Positions 28,070 through 36,914 of a DNA stretch of 64,000 bases are shown one piece after another (positions within the stretch are counted from its first letter, which is position 1; each line of letters begins with the position of its first letter). The stretch comes from Bacillota bacterium. Lineage in GTDB: Bacteria; Bacillota; Clostridia; Peptostreptococcales; Anaerovoracaceae. Below the pieces are notes generated by a model that ran no database searches, had not been told where the DNA came from, and was given only the letters and a program-made list of their open reading frames with translations. The stretch lies in contig JAGAXF010000001.1 in the NCBI GenBank assembly GCA_017941085.1, forward strand, positions 26,748 to 90,747, written 5' to 3'. Both the position numbers and the translations under genes were made by a program.

Positions 28070-29048
28070 AATAGCACATGTGCTTGGATGGCAGTGTGTG
28101 GTGAATAAGGGACAGTTCAAGCCTATGGATAAGGCCGTTTACTTTGAAGTAGACAGCTTTCTTCCTATTAGACCCGAGTTTGAATTCCTAAGGAAATCTA
28201 GTTACAGGAAGACCGAAATTATGAGTGAAGGCTTCAGGCTAAAAACGCAAACTTTTAGAGGGCAAATCTCACAGGGACTTCTTCAGCCTATTGGCATGTT
28301 TACTGAACTTAATTGTGATCTGGAAGTAGGGGCAGACGTTTCTGAGGCCTTGGGAGTAAAAAAGTGGGAAATAGAGGAAAGAGCGACTACTGGTGGCACT
28401 ACTATCGGCACACTGCCTTACGACATTCCACACACTGACGAGACTAGAGTTCAGGCAGAGCCTGAGCTCATCGGGAGATTCACCGGTCTGGAATACTATA
28501 TCAGTACTAAGATGGATGGCTCTTCACATTCCGTAGGTATAGATGAAAATGGATTTCATGTTACCGGTCATAACTATGAGTATAAGGATGATGGTAAAAG
28601 CGCTTTCTATGAATTCATAAAAGCAAGAGGACTTGAGGAAAAGATGCGGGAGTTTGCTGCTTCAAATGCGCTTAAGACCTTCACGGTTCAAGGCGAGTTT
28701 TGTGCACCTGGGATTCAGAAGAATCGACTTAAGCTAATTAGGCCAGAGTGGTATGTGTTTACTGTGAGAGAAAATGGAAAAAGGGTGGGCCTAGACAGAT
28801 TGCTTGCAATCTGTGATGCCCTAGGTGTTGTGCACGTGCCAATCGAAGAGCGAGATGTTGACCTACCTTCCAAGTATCCCACAGTAGAATCATTGCTCGA
28901 TAGATCTGATGGTGAATACCCTAATGGTGGAAGGAAAGAAGGTATAGTCATAAGACCAACAGAACCGGTCTTCTGCGATATTATAAGTGCAAGTCTATCA
29001 ATGAAGGTTGTAAATAACAAATATCTTTTGAAGAATGAGGAATTCTAA
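28002..29048 (+). CDS. RNA ligase (Rnl2-like, DRB0094/TIGR02306 family)
   Basis: This 348-residue ATP-dependent RNA ligase has an N-terminal OB-like domain (residues 1-90, MRKLASIQVIWKIEPIKGAD) and a nucleotidyltransferase domain with the adenylated Lys in STKMDGSSHSV (Lys about 170), VQGEFCAPGIQ, and EGIVIRP plus SMKVVNNKYL as later motifs. The ATG at 28002 follows AAAGGAGA. Such ligases seal RNA nicks, often beside a phosphatase in RNA-repair cassettes. Here the phosphatase-like neighbour is truncated. Confidence 0.9.
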   Translation: MRKLASIQVIWKIEPIKGADRIEIAHVLGWQCVVNKGQFKPMDKAVYFEVDSFLPIRPEFEFLRKSSYRKTEIMSEGFRLKTQTFRGQISQGLLQPIGMFTELNCDLEVGADVSEALGVKKWEIEERATTGGTTIGTLPYDIPHTDETRVQAEPELIGRFTGLEYYISTKMDGSSHSVGIDENGFHVTGHNYEYKDDGKSAFYEFIKARGLEEKMREFAASNALKTFTVQGEFCAPGIQKNRLKLIRPEWYVFTVRENGKRVGLDRLLAICDALGVVHVPIEERDVDLPSKYPTVESLLDRSDGEYPNGGRKEGIVIRPTEPVFCDIISASLSMKVVNNKYLLKNEEF

Positions 29049-29086
29049 TTAAAGAAAGATCAATATTAATTAATAATGATATTGGT

Positions 29087-29118
29087 GAGACTTTAGAAGA
29101 GTTAAAATCTCTTTTTTT
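29087..29118 (+). terminator. terminator after RNA ligase gene
   Basis: GAGACTTT and AAAATCTC form a stem with one mismatch, followed by seven T residues, 40 bp after the ligase stop. Confidence 0.7.
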
Positions 29119-29250
29119 ACTTCGAAGTGTGGTATAATTTTGTTTGCATTGTCCTACTGACGCTCGTGTTTATGAAGGCGTTCGGATTCTTTGGCCAATA
29201 ACAAAAGTCACTTCAAAACGGAAAAACTCAGTAATCTCTTGGTATGAAAC

Positions 29251-30159
29251 ATGGGAAGTACTAAAGGAATCACCAAGCAATACCTAATCGATATCCATAA
29301 GTGGAGAAGCGTAATGGCTCTTATTGCATGTACCATAACCTTGGTGAGCTCTTGCTATGCCATGGCATCGGTAATTAGGAACTATGTGAGCCAAGGCTGG
29401 TATCTTCCAGATATGTTTAGGTATTTCACAACTCTTTCCAATATGCTGGCGGCCCTGGCAAGCAGCTTTATTATGCCCTTCGCCATTAACGGAATCCGGA
29501 AGAAAAGGTTCGTCCTTCCCAAATGGCTATCCATGCTCCACTATTCGGGGACTGTTTGCCTCGCCTTGATATTCGTTTTCGCTATGACCTTCATAATGTC
29601 CTATAGTAAAGATGAAGCAATCGGAGGAAACAATTTCTATCTTCATTTAATTTGCCCCATTGCGGTTTTGATTTCATATGTGTTGGTGGAATCCAGCCAC
29701 AAGTTTTCCTGGAAGGAGACTCTAATCTGCTTGATTCCATTCATCATTTACTCCTTGGTTTACCTGGTGATGGTTGTAGTTATAGGTGAGGAGAATGGAG
29801 GCTGGCCTGATCTCTATAAGTTGGTGACCTTTGTTCCTGTATATATTTCTTTTCCATCCATGGCAGTAGTAGCTTATTTGGTGGCCTTTGCTGTAAGAAA
29901 GCTTTCGGACTGGGTAAGTGGAAGGCGAGAAGCCCAAATGCTTTCATCCTGGAGCAAAGAGGCTGAGCCTGTGGAAATCAATATAGAGGTTTATGGATTG
30001 GGTCGATTCTATGGCAGTCACGGGGATAAAGACAATCTCACCGTGCCCCTGGATATTTTGGAGACTTTGTCAAACTACTATAAGATGGACTTAAGCGCTT
30101 TATATAATGTTTACACTAAAGGCTTACTGGAAGGGGTTAAAGAAAGAGAAGACCAATAG
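29251..30159 (+). CDS. Pr6Pr-like multipass membrane protein
   Basis: This 302-residue protein has six hydrophobic helices in residues 18-230 and a soluble C-terminal tail of about 75 residues. The FRYFTTLSNMLAAL segment near helix 2 is typical of the poorly known Pr6Pr/FAR-17a-like membrane family. A candidate -10 TATAAT lies at 29133-29138. I cannot assign a function. It is flanked by a terminator upstream and a convergent acyltransferase downstream. Confidence 0.7.
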   Translation: MGSTKGITKQYLIDIHKWRSVMALIACTITLVSSCYAMASVIRNYVSQGWYLPDMFRYFTTLSNMLAALASSFIMPFAINGIRKKRFVLPKWLSMLHYSGTVCLALIFVFAMTFIMSYSKDEAIGGNNFYLHLICPIAVLISYVLVESSHKFSWKETLICLIPFIIYSLVYLVMVVVIGEENGGWPDLYKLVTFVPVYISFPSMAVVAYLVAFAVRKLSDWVSGRREAQMLSSWSKEAEPVEINIEVYGLGRFYGSHGDKDNLTVPLDILETLSNYYKMDLSALYNVYTKGLLEGVKEREDQ

Positions 30160-30254
30160 TTTTTTTACACTGATAAGCCAATCCTATTCCCTGGTTCCGA
30201 TTGCCTGCAGCAAAGAGGAGTTTAATCGTCACATGCCAATGTGTAAGGATAATA

Positions 30255-31556
30255 TCAGATGTTTTTCATGACAGCTGTACGCAATGGTCCTTCGTAATGA
30301 ACATTATAACGGATGCCTCGTTTGACCAAAACGTCAAAGATGGCATCCTTATAAACACCTTCATCCCAATCCTGATCTATGGAAATATAAAAAGTATCCT
30401 TGAATGACGCGACCACCATGTTTACACCCATTCCGAAGGAGTCAACATCAAAATACATGGAATCCACGTATTCTTCCATCTCGCCAAACAGACTTCTGCC
30501 GGTATATGTTGTACTGGCTGTCTGGCCTGTCTTCATGGTCTTTGCTATGTGGCGGGCAGCTACCTGCTTAATGAAGCGGAGTGGAACCTTCTGCAAAAGT
30601 GCAAGCTTGGAGCAATACTCAAAAGTCTGCTTCTTTATCACATCGGCATCTGAATATCGAATCACAATACCACGGCACAGAGTTCCCTGCATTTCAAGGT
30701 CTTTTTTTCTGATTTTTTCATCATATTGAATCATGATGTTGGAGTAGGTGCTTGCTATTGTGTTCTTTACTCCGAGCGCAGGACGAAGGTTTACAGGGAT
30801 TGATATTTGGATCATCTGAGAAGAATCGTTGTGTATCGAGTAAATGGCTTCAGACAGTATTAGCGCCAGCACTGTAACCGGAGAACCGTCATAGGAAGAA
30901 CAGTATTGTATCAGATCAGCCTGCGGTATCGTGAACTTGATCGTCGTCCTTTTGTCCATGTCCATATGTACAAGGCCCATACGGTCAAGCTGCATCGGAG
31001 CCTTACAAGGCTTTTGTAATATAGCTTTGCTTACAGAATCCGGAATCCCTGTTTCCCGCATTTTGTTATAAAAATCGTAATAAACATCAGTTGCTTCGTC
31101 TTCCGTATCCACATCATCAGGCTTGGCAACATCAGGGACATCCAGTGACCTTTGATAACGGACACAGCAGTAGTTATAAAGAAGCGCTTTTGTGAGCCTG
31201 TAGATTCCGGTACCGTCCATCTGCCCGTGGTAGACATCGGTATATATACTTTTTCCGTTATATGAGAACGCTATAAGCTGATCATTACTTTCTTCACAAT
31301 TAAGGGGAATCGGCATGTCAGTGTTTTTGACTACCCATGGCCTGGGATTGGGAATATAGTAGAACTCACGCATATTCTTTTTAAGACTGACCTTAAGGAA
31401 GCCAAAGCGTTCTTCAAGCATATCCACCGCCTTTCGGAGTGATATGTAGTCTACTTCGTCCCTCATAATATATTCTGCTCGGATAGTGAAGGACAGGTCG
31501 TCCGATAAACCGTAGCAATCCGATGCACCAAATATTTTTATCCTGTTGTCTACCAT
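30255..31556 (-). CDS. condensation-domain-like acyltransferase
   Basis: This stand-alone 433-residue protein belongs to the BAHD/condensation superfamily. It carries HGQMDG at about residue 108, the HxxxDG catalytic motif, and a second-half pattern ending in MNMVVASFKDTFYISIDQDW-like strands. Related proteins (alcohol acetyltransferase or phthiocerol dimycocerosyltransferase type) join acyl groups to alcohols or amines. No carrier protein or synthetase gene is nearby, so the acceptor is unknown. Confidence 0.75.
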   Translation of the reverse strand: MVDNRIKIFGASDCYGLSDDLSFTIRAEYIMRDEVDYISLRKAVDMLEERFGFLKVSLKKNMREFYYIPNPRPWVVKNTDMPIPLNCEESNDQLIAFSYNGKSIYTDVYHGQMDGTGIYRLTKALLYNYCCVRYQRSLDVPDVAKPDDVDTEDEATDVYYDFYNKMRETGIPDSVSKAILQKPCKAPMQLDRMGLVHMDMDKRTTIKFTIPQADLIQYCSSYDGSPVTVLALILSEAIYSIHNDSSQMIQISIPVNLRPALGVKNTIASTYSNIMIQYDEKIRKKDLEMQGTLCRGIVIRYSDADVIKKQTFEYCSKLALLQKVPLRFIKQVAARHIAKTMKTGQTASTTYTGRSLFGEMEEYVDSMYFDVDSFGMGVNMVVASFKDTFYISIDQDWDEGVYKDAIFDVLVKRGIRYNVHYEGPLRTAVMKNI

Positions 31557-31619
31557 AGTTTACACCCACTTTAAATAAATATGTGTCCTTGCCTGTAATG
31601 AAAATCGTAACACATTTAT

Positions 31620-31805
31620 GATAGAGCTACAAGATTTCATGTGGCCATGGCTAAGGAACTTAGCCTTGTTTAAACCATTGTAAAGAGACTTAGACTAAAC
31701 CGTAGACTTAGCAGGAGAAATGGTGAGAAACCCACATATCACGGCAACAAAATAAATAACTATATAGCAATACCTGAGACGGCTCTATTGAGGGCCGTCT
31801 CTTTG
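31620..31805 (+). promoter_or_regulatory. structured region ending in a terminator, upstream of importer genes
   Basis: This gap holds a hairpin GGCTAA-GGAAC-TTAGCC near 31650, two direct copies of GACTTAG near 31690-31715, and a strong terminator, GAGACGGC (31776-31783) with GCCGTCTC (31794-31801), followed by TTTGTTTT. The terminator works only on the plus strand, so a short RNA or leader is transcribed from this gap. No known riboswitch consensus was recognised. Confidence 0.45.
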
Positions 31806-31862
31806 TTTTATCCAATTATCCGACATAATGAGGCCCTTTCTTTAGTCAAGACTATCTTTATG

Positions 31863-31871
31863 TGTTATAAT
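31863..31871 (+). promoter_or_regulatory. extended -10 promoter of the importer operon
   Basis: TGTTATAAT is an extended -10 element (TGn-TATAAT) about 40 bp before the lipoprotein gene. The -35 region (TAGTCA) is poor, which fits an extended -10 promoter. It lies after the terminator above. Confidence 0.5.
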
Positions 31872-31908
31872 ACCTTGTTAATAAAAATAGAATTGGATGG
31901 AAACGATT

Positions 31909-32982
31909 ATGAAAAGAAAACTGATTGGGATTACTTTAATTATTTTACTAATTGCGTCAATGGTGCTAACGGGATGCAGCAAAAACGAAAGTGCTGAAAC
32001 ATCAGAAGAACCGGCGGAAACTGAAGATGCTGGTTCTGAAGAAATGGAAGGAACAGAAGAGTCCGAAACTGTCGCTCCTATCGATGTAAATGTGATGGCG
32101 CTAAAGGGGCCGACTGCGATGGGAATGGTTCAGATGATGGATGCAGTCGACAAGGGTGAAATAAGCAGCAATATCTATCACTTTAATTTGGCCGCTTCCC
32201 CTGATGAAGTGCCGCCGGCAATCGCTCAGGGAACGGTTGACATTGCTGCAGTACCGGCGAACCTCGCTTCGGTTCTATACAACAAAACCGAGGGTCAGGT
32301 TCAGGTACTCGCCATTAACACCCTTGGTGTATTATACATCGTTGAAAATGGGGAAACCGTAAAAGCCGTTGAGGACTTAAAGGGAAGGACCATCTATGCC
32401 AGCGGAAAAGGGGCAACCCCTGAATTTGCTTTAAACTATATTCTAAAAGGAAATGGAATCGACCCTGCATCCGATGTTACAATCGAATGGAAGAGCGAGC
32501 ATGCGGAATGCCTCTCTGCACTTATGGCGGACGAAAGCGGAATAGCCATGCTCCCGCAACCCTTTGTTACCACTGCTCAAACCAAGAGTGAGGGATTGAA
32601 GGTTGTCCTCGATTTAACGGAAGAGTGGGATAAGCTTCAGGAAAATGAAGAAAACCCATCTGCACTGATTACTGGAGTCATTATTGCGAGAAAGGCTTTT
32701 ATAGAGGAAAATCCGAATGCTGTGGATGATTTCCTAAACCACTATTACGAATCCGTACTGTTTGTTAACAGCAATGTAGATGAAGCCGCTGCGTTAGTCG
32801 GGGCATATGACATTGTACCGGAAGAGGTTGCAGTGAAAGCTCTTCCCAAATGCAATATTACCTTCGTTGAAGGAAGCGACATGGAGCAGCAGCTTTCAGG
32901 CTACCTTGCCATTCTTGCGGAGGGAGACCCTGCTTCGGTTGGTGGTGCAGTTCCCGGAGATGATTTCTACTACAAAAAATAA
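31909..32982 (+). CDS. ABC importer substrate-binding lipoprotein (SsuA/NMT1-like)
   Basis: This 357-residue lipoprotein (lipobox LTGC, Cys23) has an acidic linker and a type II periplasmic binding fold of the SsuA/TauA/NMT1 group (VDIAAVPANLASVLYNK, DLKGRTIYASGKGATPEF). Substrates in this group include sulfonates, thiamine precursors and aromatic acids; the sequence does not decide. The start at 31909 is preferred because of the signal peptide and the GGATGG site. It is the first gene of a three-gene importer. Confidence 0.88.
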   Translation: MKRKLIGITLIILLIASMVLTGCSKNESAETSEEPAETEDAGSEEMEGTEESETVAPIDVNVMALKGPTAMGMVQMMDAVDKGEISSNIYHFNLAASPDEVPPAIAQGTVDIAAVPANLASVLYNKTEGQVQVLAINTLGVLYIVENGETVKAVEDLKGRTIYASGKGATPEFALNYILKGNGIDPASDVTIEWKSEHAECLSALMADESGIAMLPQPFVTTAQTKSEGLKVVLDLTEEWDKLQENEENPSALITGVIIARKAFIEENPNAVDDFLNHYYESVLFVNSNVDEAAALVGAYDIVPEEVAVKALPKCNITFVEGSDMEQQLSGYLAILAEGDPASVGGAVPGDDFYYKK

Positions 32983-32984
32983 GG

Positions 32985-33743
32985 ATGAATAAATCTGGCA
33001 AGATAAAACTTTGGGCGATAGTCGCTTGGCTGATTATTTGGCATATCGTTAGCCTGCTTATAGGCCACAGCTTTATACTTGTTTCGCCGTGGCAAGTTTT
33101 GGTGCGCGGTTTTGAACTGGTTCAGACGAGCGACTTTTGGCTTTCGGTTTTAAATTCGACAGCAAAGATCGCTATCGGCTATATCCTGGCGGTTGCCATT
33201 GGTATTTTGTTTGCGGGCCTTGCCTCCAAATATCAAAGGTTTCGAGAATTCATTTCACCTCTGGTGCTTACTATTAAGACGGTACCGGTGGTTTCTTTTA
33301 TAATTCTCGTTCTAATTCTTCTTCCGTCAAAGTCACTTTCAATCTTGATTTCGTTTTTGATAGCGATGCCGATTGTATATACCAATGTCCTCGAAGGTAT
33401 CTCGAATACGAGCAGAGAAATGCTGGAGATGGCTGATGTCTTTGACATTCGAGGAATGAAAAGGATTAGACACATATATCTTCCCGACGTGTATCCGCAT
33501 CTAAGGTCGGCAGCTATGACAGCTTGCGGAATGGCCTGGAAGGCGGGTGCTGCTGCGGAGGTTATCGGCGTTCCTCAGGGGAGCATAGGCGAGAAGCTCC
33601 AGCGAGCAAAGGTATATCTGGAAACACCGGATCTCTTCGCATGGACTATTGTTATAGTAGTTATGAGCTTACTCATGGAGAAGCTATTTATTTGGATTAT
33701 GGATTTTATCATAGTGAGAGGAAATGCCAAAAGAGAAGATTAA
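32985..33743 (+). CDS. ABC importer permease (SsuC/TauC-like)
   Basis: This 252-residue permease has about six membrane helices and the EAA loop typical of BPD_transp_1 permeases (MLEMADVFDIRGMKRIRHIYLPDVYPHL). It starts 2 nt after the binding-protein stop and overlaps the ATPase gene by 20 nt. Confidence 0.9.
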   Translation: MNKSGKIKLWAIVAWLIIWHIVSLLIGHSFILVSPWQVLVRGFELVQTSDFWLSVLNSTAKIAIGYILAVAIGILFAGLASKYQRFREFISPLVLTIKTVPVVSFIILVLILLPSKSLSILISFLIAMPIVYTNVLEGISNTSREMLEMADVFDIRGMKRIRHIYLPDVYPHLRSAAMTACGMAWKAGAAAEVIGVPQGSIGEKLQRAKVYLETPDLFAWTIVIVVMSLLMEKLFIWIMDFIIVRGNAKRED

Positions 33744-34398
33744 CATAGTTAATATACAGAAGTCTTATGGGGACAAGGTTGTTTTTGACAATCTATCCAT
33801 GAGTTTTAGTTTGCATGAAATCAGCGGAATCATGGCGCCGTCAGGAGCAGGTAAAACAACGCTTTTAAGGATTATCACAGGACTAGAAAAGCCGGATAGC
33901 GGAGAAATCTCGATTGTTAACGAAAAAGGCGAGTGCGCTCCGTTAGGGTCTAATAAAATCGCTTTGGTATTTCAGGAAGATCGCTTGATTGAACACTTGG
34001 ACGGAGTAGAAAACGTCCTAATTATAGCAGGCGTAAGAGGCCAAAATGAAGGCGCAAACCAAGATGCAAATTACAAGCCTGGCTTTTCCAAAGAGGAGAT
34101 AATTGAGGCCTTTGACAGGCTCGCTATTCCCAAATCAGAGGCGATAGGTAAGCCGGTATCCGAGTATTCCGGTGGAATGAAAAGGAGAGTAGCATTACTT
34201 CGAGCGCTCTTCTCCGGCAAGGAGATAATCTTGATGGATGAACCGTTTAAGGGCTTGGATGAAGAAACAAAAAAATCAACAATCGATTTCATCAAAGATT
34301 TCAGTGCGAAGGAGCATCCCACGCTAATAGTTGTGACTCACGACATAGAAGAACTCTATTTATTGGGCTCTGGAAACGAAAATATACATAATATCTGA
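33724..34398 (+). CDS. ABC importer ATPase (SsuB/TauB-like)
   Basis: This 224-residue ATPase has Walker A APSGAGKTT, signature YSGGMKRRVALLRA and Walker B ILMDEPFKGLD. The GGMKRR signature is typical of the SsuB/TauB group. It overlaps the permease gene by 20 nt, so the two are translated together. Confidence 0.9.
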   Translation: MPKEKINIVNIQKSYGDKVVFDNLSMSFSLHEISGIMAPSGAGKTTLLRIITGLEKPDSGEISIVNEKGECAPLGSNKIALVFQEDRLIEHLDGVENVLIIAGVRGQNEGANQDANYKPGFSKEEIIEAFDRLAIPKSEAIGKPVSEYSGGMKRRVALLRALFSGKEIILMDEPFKGLDEETKKSTIDFIKDFSAKEHPTLIVVTHDIEELYLLGSGNENIHNI

Positions 34399-34412
34399 AC
34401 TTCGACAAATAT

Positions 34413-34455
34413 TTAACAAAATCTTGTTGATATCGTTCATACCTCCATATATAAT
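34413..34455 (+). promoter_or_regulatory. promoter of the hydrogenase operon with Rex-like inverted repeat
   Basis: TTGATA (34427-34432), a 17-bp spacer and TATAAT (34450-34455) form a good promoter. The near-palindrome TTAACAA-AATC-TTGTTGA at 34413-34430 overlaps the -35 and uses the half-sites (TTGTTAA/TTAACAA) of the redox repressor Rex, though in inverted order. Control by NADH/NAD would suit an NAD-linked hydrogenase, but the match is partial. Confidence 0.55.
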
Positions 34456-34489
34456 GATTTGGGCTTAATTAAACTTATGGAGGAAAAGA

Positions 34490-35029
34490 ATGAAACAGGA
34501 CTTTGATTTTGGTGTCGTTGACGCCATTTTGGCGCGGCACCCTCTTAATGAGCTGTCTACGATAGCCATTCTTCAAGACATTCAGGAACATTATCATTAT
34601 CTTCCCGAAGAAATCTTTGAACATGTATCAAAAGCGATAGGAGTAGGCGAAGCCAGACTTTATGGTGTGGCTACTTTCTATGAGAATTTTTCCTTGGAAC
34701 CAAAGGGAAAGTACTTGATTCGCTGCTGCGACGGAACCGCATGCCACGTCAGAGGTTCACAACCGATTCTTGAAAGATTGATGCAGGAAATGAATCTGAC
34801 AAACGATAAGCATACGACCGATGACTTGGCCTTTACCCTGGAAACGGTATCGTGTCTCGGCGCGTGTGGTCTTGCTCCCGTAATGACAGTTAACGGAAAG
34901 GTATACCCTGCGATGAACCCTGATTCGGCAGTTGAAGTTCTGAACGAGCTGCGCGCTGAGTTATCCGCTGAAGGTGCTTCGGAAAGCAAAGTTGCCAAAC
35001 CGAAAAAAAGCAAAAAGGAGGCGAAGTAA
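34490..35029 (+). CDS. hydC: NAD-linked [FeFe]-hydrogenase small diaphorase subunit (NuoE-like)
   Basis: This 179-residue NuoE/HydC-type subunit has a thioredoxin-like [2Fe-2S] domain. The four ligands are in CCDGTACHVRGS and VSCLGACGLAP. A lysine-rich tail follows. It passes electrons between the NuoF-like flavin subunit and the hydrogenase. It is the first gene of the operon; its stop overlaps the next ATG by one base. Confidence 0.93.
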   Translation: MKQDFDFGVVDAILARHPLNELSTIAILQDIQEHYHYLPEEIFEHVSKAIGVGEARLYGVATFYENFSLEPKGKYLIRCCDGTACHVRGSQPILERLMQEMNLTNDKHTTDDLAFTLETVSCLGACGLAPVMTVNGKVYPAMNPDSAVEVLNELRAELSAEGASESKVAKPKKSKKEAK

Positions 35030-36912
35030 TGAAGAAACTTACAAGTAGAGAAGACCTGATAAAGCTTCGCCGGGAGTGCATAGATATAGCCGAATACGAG
35101 ACCAAGGCGATAATGGTCTGTGGAGGTACGGGATGTGTTGCCGGAGGTTCGCTTGAAATCTACGCTCGCTTGAAGGAACTGATGGATGAACAGAATATCC
35201 CCGTGGATATTGAAATTGCAGAGGAACCACATGGCGAGGTTGTAGGACTGAAGAAGACCGGCTGCCACGGATTTTGTGAGTTCGGTCCATTGCTCCTTAT
35301 AGAGCCCCAGGGATGGCTCTATACAAAGGTAAAGCTGGAGGACTGCGAAGAGATTGTTGAAGAGACAATAAAAAACGGCAAGCCCATTGATAGACTTGCC
35401 TACCAGATGAACGGCGAAATATATAGAAAGCAGGAAGAAATTCCATTCTACAAAAAGCAGACGAGGCTCGTCCTGGAGCACTGCGGTCAGATTAACGCAA
35501 CTTCAATCAGAAGCTACCTCTCCGTTGGCGGATATTCCGCGATGGAGAAAGCTCTCTTTGATATGACTCCCGAAGAGATTATCGATGAGATAACGGAATC
35601 AAACCTGAGAGGAAGAGGAGGTGGTGGCTTCCCATGTGGCGAGAAATGGGCTTCCTGTAGAAAGCAGAAGGAATTCCCTAAATATATCGTATGCAATGGA
35701 GATGAAGGTGACCCGGGTGCGTTCATGGATCGTTCGATTATGGAGGGCGACCCAAACAGAATGCTCGAAGGTATGATAATATCCGGAATTGCAATAGGTG
35801 CAAACGAGGGATATATCTACGTTAGAGCAGAATATCCGCTCGCAGTCGAGAGGCTTAGAATGGCAATTTCACAGGCTGAAGAACTGGGACTACTTGGAGA
35901 CAATATACTCGGAACGGACTTCAGCTTCAGGATTCACATTAACCGCGGAGCAGGTGCCTTTGTTTGCGGAGAGGGTTCAGCTCTTACCGCATCTATCGAG
36001 GGCAAGCGCGGAATGCCGAGAGTAAAGCCGCCGAGAACAGTTGAACACGGACTATTCGAAAAGCCGACCAACCTGAATAACGTGGAGACATACGCCAATG
36101 TTCCGACGATTATAAGCAAGGGCGCCAAGTGGTATCGCTCGATAGGAGTCGAAAGCAGTCCGGGGACAAAGGCCTTTGCTCTTACCGGAAACATCAAGAA
36201 TACCGGCTTGATCGAGGTTCCGATGGGTACGACGCTTAGAGAGGTCATCTTTGATATAGGTGGCGGAATGAGAGGGGATGCCAAGTTCAAGGCAGTTCAA
36301 ATAGGTGGCCCGTCCGGAGGCTGCCTAACCGAAAAGGATTTGGACATTCCTCTTGATTTTGATTCCCTTACCGAGGCCGGTGCGATGATAGGTTCCGGCG
36401 GTATGGTTGTTATGGACGACAAGACCTGTATGGTAGAGGTAGCCCGCTTCTTTATGAACTTCACCCAGAACGAGTCCTGCGGAAAATGCGTGCCCTGTAG
36501 AGAGGGAACGCTGCGCATGCTCGAAATTCTGGAACGCATCGTTGCCGGAAAGGGCGAGGATGGCGACATAGAACTCTTAGAGGAAATCGCTGACCTGGTA
36601 TCGCATACCTCGCTTTGCGGACTCGGAAAGACGGCACCGTCTCCTGTCCTTTCCACAATCAAAAATTTCAGAGAGGAATATGAGGCACATATCTACGATA
36701 AACGCTGCCCTGCAGGAGCATGCAGCAAGCTAAAAGTTTATACGATAGATCCGGAGCTCTGTAAAGGCTGCTCCAAATGCGCCAGAAACTGCCCTGTTGG
36801 AGCGATTCACGGTGAAATAAAGAACCCGTATGAAATCGACCAAAGCGTTTGCATCAAGTGCGGTGCATGCATTTCAAACTGTAATTTCAACGCTATCAGG
36901 GAGGGGGCATAA
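35029..36912 (+). CDS. hydB: hydrogenase diaphorase subunit (NuoF-like, FMN/Fe-S)
   Basis: This 627-residue HydB-type subunit has an N-terminal [2Fe-2S] thioredoxin-like domain (VCGGTGCVAGG), the FMN/NADH domain (RGRGGGGFPCGEKW, CNGDEGDPGAFMDR), an SLBB segment, a [4Fe-4S] site (SCGKCVPCREGT) and two C-terminal ferredoxin clusters (CKGCSKCARNC, CIKCGACISNC). This is the standard layout of electron-bifurcating or NAD-linked trimeric hydrogenases. It is encoded between the HydC- and HydA-like genes. Confidence 0.95.
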   Translation: MKKLTSREDLIKLRRECIDIAEYETKAIMVCGGTGCVAGGSLEIYARLKELMDEQNIPVDIEIAEEPHGEVVGLKKTGCHGFCEFGPLLLIEPQGWLYTKVKLEDCEEIVEETIKNGKPIDRLAYQMNGEIYRKQEEIPFYKKQTRLVLEHCGQINATSIRSYLSVGGYSAMEKALFDMTPEEIIDEITESNLRGRGGGGFPCGEKWASCRKQKEFPKYIVCNGDEGDPGAFMDRSIMEGDPNRMLEGMIISGIAIGANEGYIYVRAEYPLAVERLRMAISQAEELGLLGDNILGTDFSFRIHINRGAGAFVCGEGSALTASIEGKRGMPRVKPPRTVEHGLFEKPTNLNNVETYANVPTIISKGAKWYRSIGVESSPGTKAFALTGNIKNTGLIEVPMGTTLREVIFDIGGGMRGDAKFKAVQIGGPSGGCLTEKDLDIPLDFDSLTEAGAMIGSGGMVVMDDKTCMVEVARFFMNFTQNESCGKCVPCREGTLRMLEILERIVAGKGEDGDIELLEEIADLVSHTSLCGLGKTAPSPVLSTIKNFREEYEAHIYDKRCPAGACSKLKVYTIDPELCKGCSKCARNCPVGAIHGEIKNPYEIDQSVCIKCGACISNCNFNAIREGA

Positions 36913-36914
36913 TC

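Noticed and set aside
31740..31810. TPP riboswitch, because CTGAGA occurs before an SsuABC/ThiXYZ-like importer
   Set aside because: CTGAGA is part of the terminator stem and the other conserved TPP segments are absent.
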